Origin: Pirellulaceae bacterium
GTDB lineage: Bacteria; Planctomycetota; Planctomycetia; Pirellulales; Pirellulaceae
Direction of reading: 5' to 3'
Length of the DNA: 6,282 nt
Assembly (NCBI GenBank): GCA_013002105.1
Contig: JABDKS010000449.1
Span: 1-6,282 of the forward strand
In this document: positions 4,853 through 6,282 of the stretch, in pieces
How the letters are laid out: every line of letters starts with the position of its first letter
Numbering within the stretch: the stretch's first letter is position 1
Position numbers and translations under genes: made by a program
The notes under the pieces: generated by a model
What the model was told of the DNA's origin: nothing
Seen by the model: the letters and a program-made list of their open reading frames with translations, nothing else
The model's database searches: none

Positions 4853-6282
4853 TTAGTGATCCAACCAAGCCAGGAAGAACGGGTTGAGATGGCCTTTCCA
4901 AAGGTCGTTCAGTTTGTCGACCGTCGCGCCGGTACGTGGGTCACGTGCTGACGCATTGGATGCCAGACGATACCTCCGTGCGATGGCGATTTCTTCGTCG
5001 CCCTTGCCCGATGAACTGGCATTGTTCTCCTGGCGATTCGCTTCGCTAACCAGTAAATCCTTCGCCATCGAAATCGCATCCTCTTTGGATAACGCGTTTT
5101 CGATTCTCACGGTCTTTTCACTGCCGGTTCGCGACGCAGTCGTGACGAAACTGAAATCGCCAATAATTGAACCACGATCGTTACTCGGCTTGGAGTCAAC
5201 AATGATATCCGACTGGTCGGCAGCATCCGATTCGTCAACCGGCATCACACGCACCAGAACGAATTCATTTTCCTTTTTGCCAAGTTGAAACTCGTGTAGT
5301 CCGTGTTCGCATTGCATCACTCCGTAGACCGCGTTGCCTTCGATCATCATCACCACTTCGCCGGTCTCCGTTCCTTCGCGATTTCTCTGCTCGTGGACCA
5401 GGGTGACGTCGAAACCCATCCGCCTGGCCCAGGCTTCGTACATCTCGACCAGCTGCCGAATGTAGGGCAACGCCGACGCGTACGCCGATTCAATCACAAG
5501 AAACGCATCGCAGCGATCGACTTTGTGCTCGCATCGGACGCTGTACTCCAACAACTCGGTCTGCCGCTGCAGTTCGGCGCTGCGGTCGGCGATCTCGGTC
5601 CAGAGATGCGGCGCACTTCGGTCCTCCAAAAGATCGCAATCACCGGCGACGGCGTTGATCTGAACATTCAATTCGTCGCGTGCGGTGATCAGTCGCTCCA
5701 AGCGATACAGTTCGCTCAGGTCGTGTCGGGAACGAGTTCGGTCATCCCAGAAATCGACTCCACAGGAGGCGGACACCAGTTCGCTACGTCGCGCGGCTAA
5801 TGACCTGCGATCGAATTCATCGACCAATCGGTCCAGCGAACCATGCAATCCGTCCACCTGTTCACGAATCTCACGTGGTCGCACGGTTTTGGTTTTGCCG
5901 CTGACGGGATCGACCACCTTGGGCCGTGTCATTCGTTCGTTACGCCGTGATTGGCGATCATGAATCACTTGCAAGCGAACGTTTTTATCACCGGGCAAAA
6001 GTCGCAGCAGTGCCGGACGTCGATCGCTTCCCATCTCGGCCAACTTTCGCGCCAGCGGCAACAATGCCAGTTGCTCGACGGCGCGTTTCATTGGCCGGGC
6101 ACCGAAGGCCGGTTTGTATCCCTGTTTTGCTAACTGGTCGATCACTCCGCGATCGACATCGACGCGCAGGCGGCGACGTGTGATTCCGCTGCGCAACAAG
6201 ACGCGGCCGAGTTCCCGTTTGGCGATCGTCCGCATCGCAGAACGCGACAGAGGGGTAAACCGCACAACTCGATCGATTCGGT
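4853..6282 (-). CDS. Hsp100/ClpB-type AAA+ C-terminus fused to an RF2-like module (partial, 5' end off window)
   Basis: The frame is open to the window edge, so only the last 475 or so residues are seen; the GTG at 6265 is internal, because upstream codons read RIDRV as in ClpB-type D2 domains (RID..V.F.PLS). Numbering from that GTG: residues 1-100 are the end of the D2 AAA+ module and its small C-terminal domain, with the sensor-2 arginine motif GYKPAFGARPMKRAVEQ (49-65). After a basic linker (about 101-130), residues 131-470 match bacterial release factor 2 in order: N-terminal helices, VDFWDD (170-175), coiled region, PCRF core (VESAY-type block at 257-262, YEAWARRMGFDV at 276-287, AVYGVMQCEHGLHEF at 312-326), and the tail DPRTGATVDKLNDLWKGHLNPF (442-463). 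RF2 is about 365 residues long, so nearly the whole protein is represented. No GGQ loop is present and the SPF motif is absent. Known: Hsp100 proteins unfold or disaggregate proteins, and RF2 binds the ribosomal A site and releases peptides at UGA/UAA. Inferred: the RF2 part serves for ribosome or tRNA-like docking, not hydrolysis. Whether the Hsp100 part pairs with ClpP cannot be seen. Confidence 0.85.
   Translation of the reverse strand, partial: RIDRVVRFTPLSRSAMRTIAKRELGRVLLRSGITRRRLRVDVDRGVIDQLAKQGYKPAFGARPMKRAVEQLALLPLARKLAEMGSDRRPALLRLLPGDKNVRLQVIHDRQSRRNERMTRPKVVDPVSGKTKTVRPREIREQVDGLHGSLDRLVDEFDRRSLAARRSELVSASCGVDFWDDRTRSRHDLSELYRLERLITARDELNVQINAVAGDCDLLEDRSAPHLWTEIADRSAELQRQTELLEYSVRCEHKVDRCDAFLVIESAYASALPYIRQLVEMYEAWARRMGFDVTLVHEQRNREGTETGEVVMMIEGNAVYGVMQCEHGLHEFQLGKKENEFVLVRVMPVDESDAADQSDIIVDSKPSNDRGSIIGDFSFVTTASRTGSEKTVRIENALSKEDAISMAKDLLVSEANRQENNASSSGKGDEEIAIARRYRLASNASARDPRTGATVDKLNDLWKGHLNPFFLAWLDH

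Noticed and set aside
1..6282. tRNA, rRNA, CRISPR array or intact insertion sequence
   Set aside because: None seen: no regularly spaced repeat-spacer pattern, no tRNA-like cloverleaf noticed, no transposase frame.

Overview
The window looks like chromosomal DNA of a planctomycete, most probably of the Rhodopirellula/Pirellulaceae type. This is inferred from moderate GC content, widely spaced genes on both strands, long AT/GC-balanced spacers carrying inverted repeats, a secreted monoheme c-type protein of a kind I associate with planctomycetes and acidobacteria, and a Trp-rich acidic hypothetical protein of planctomycete character. No database search was possible, so the assignment rests on recognition of protein families.

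Layout. Positions 1-282 hold no convincing gene but carry a dispersed-type inverted/direct repeat (1-63 and 152-177) and a small dyad (246-273). Two minus-strand genes follow, reading right to left: an acidic, Trp-rich hypothetical protein (2281 to 1271), then a histone-deacetylase-family hydrolase (1218 to 283), 52 bp apart and probably co-transcribed. A 299-bp divergent spacer (2282-2580) separates them from a plus-strand two-CBS-domain protein (2581-3060). Next comes a 233-bp spacer with terminator-like hairpins, then an exported monoheme cytochrome c-like protein (3294-4604). A 248-bp convergent spacer (4605-4852) contains a G-U-paired hairpin with a T tract and a perfect 30-bp palindrome. 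The right end (6282 to 4853, minus strand) is the C-terminal part of a large gene running off the window.

The most striking content is that last gene. Its visible N-terminal part is the end of an Hsp100/ClpB-type AAA+ D2 module with the sensor-2 GARPMKR motif. It is followed in the same reading frame by about 340 residues that align collinearly with bacterial peptide chain release factor 2: the N-terminal helices, the FWDD motif, the PCRF core and the C-terminal DpRTG...G.L.PF tail. The peptidyl-tRNA hydrolysis motif GGQ and the SPF anticodon-like motif are not visible. This suggests an unfoldase tethered to a catalytically dead, RF2-derived ribosome-binding or structural module, a possible translation or protein quality-control factor.

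The genes do not form one obvious pathway. The deacetylase and its hypothetical partner make one likely transcription unit; the CBS protein, the cytochrome and the Hsp100-RF2 fusion appear to be separately transcribed.
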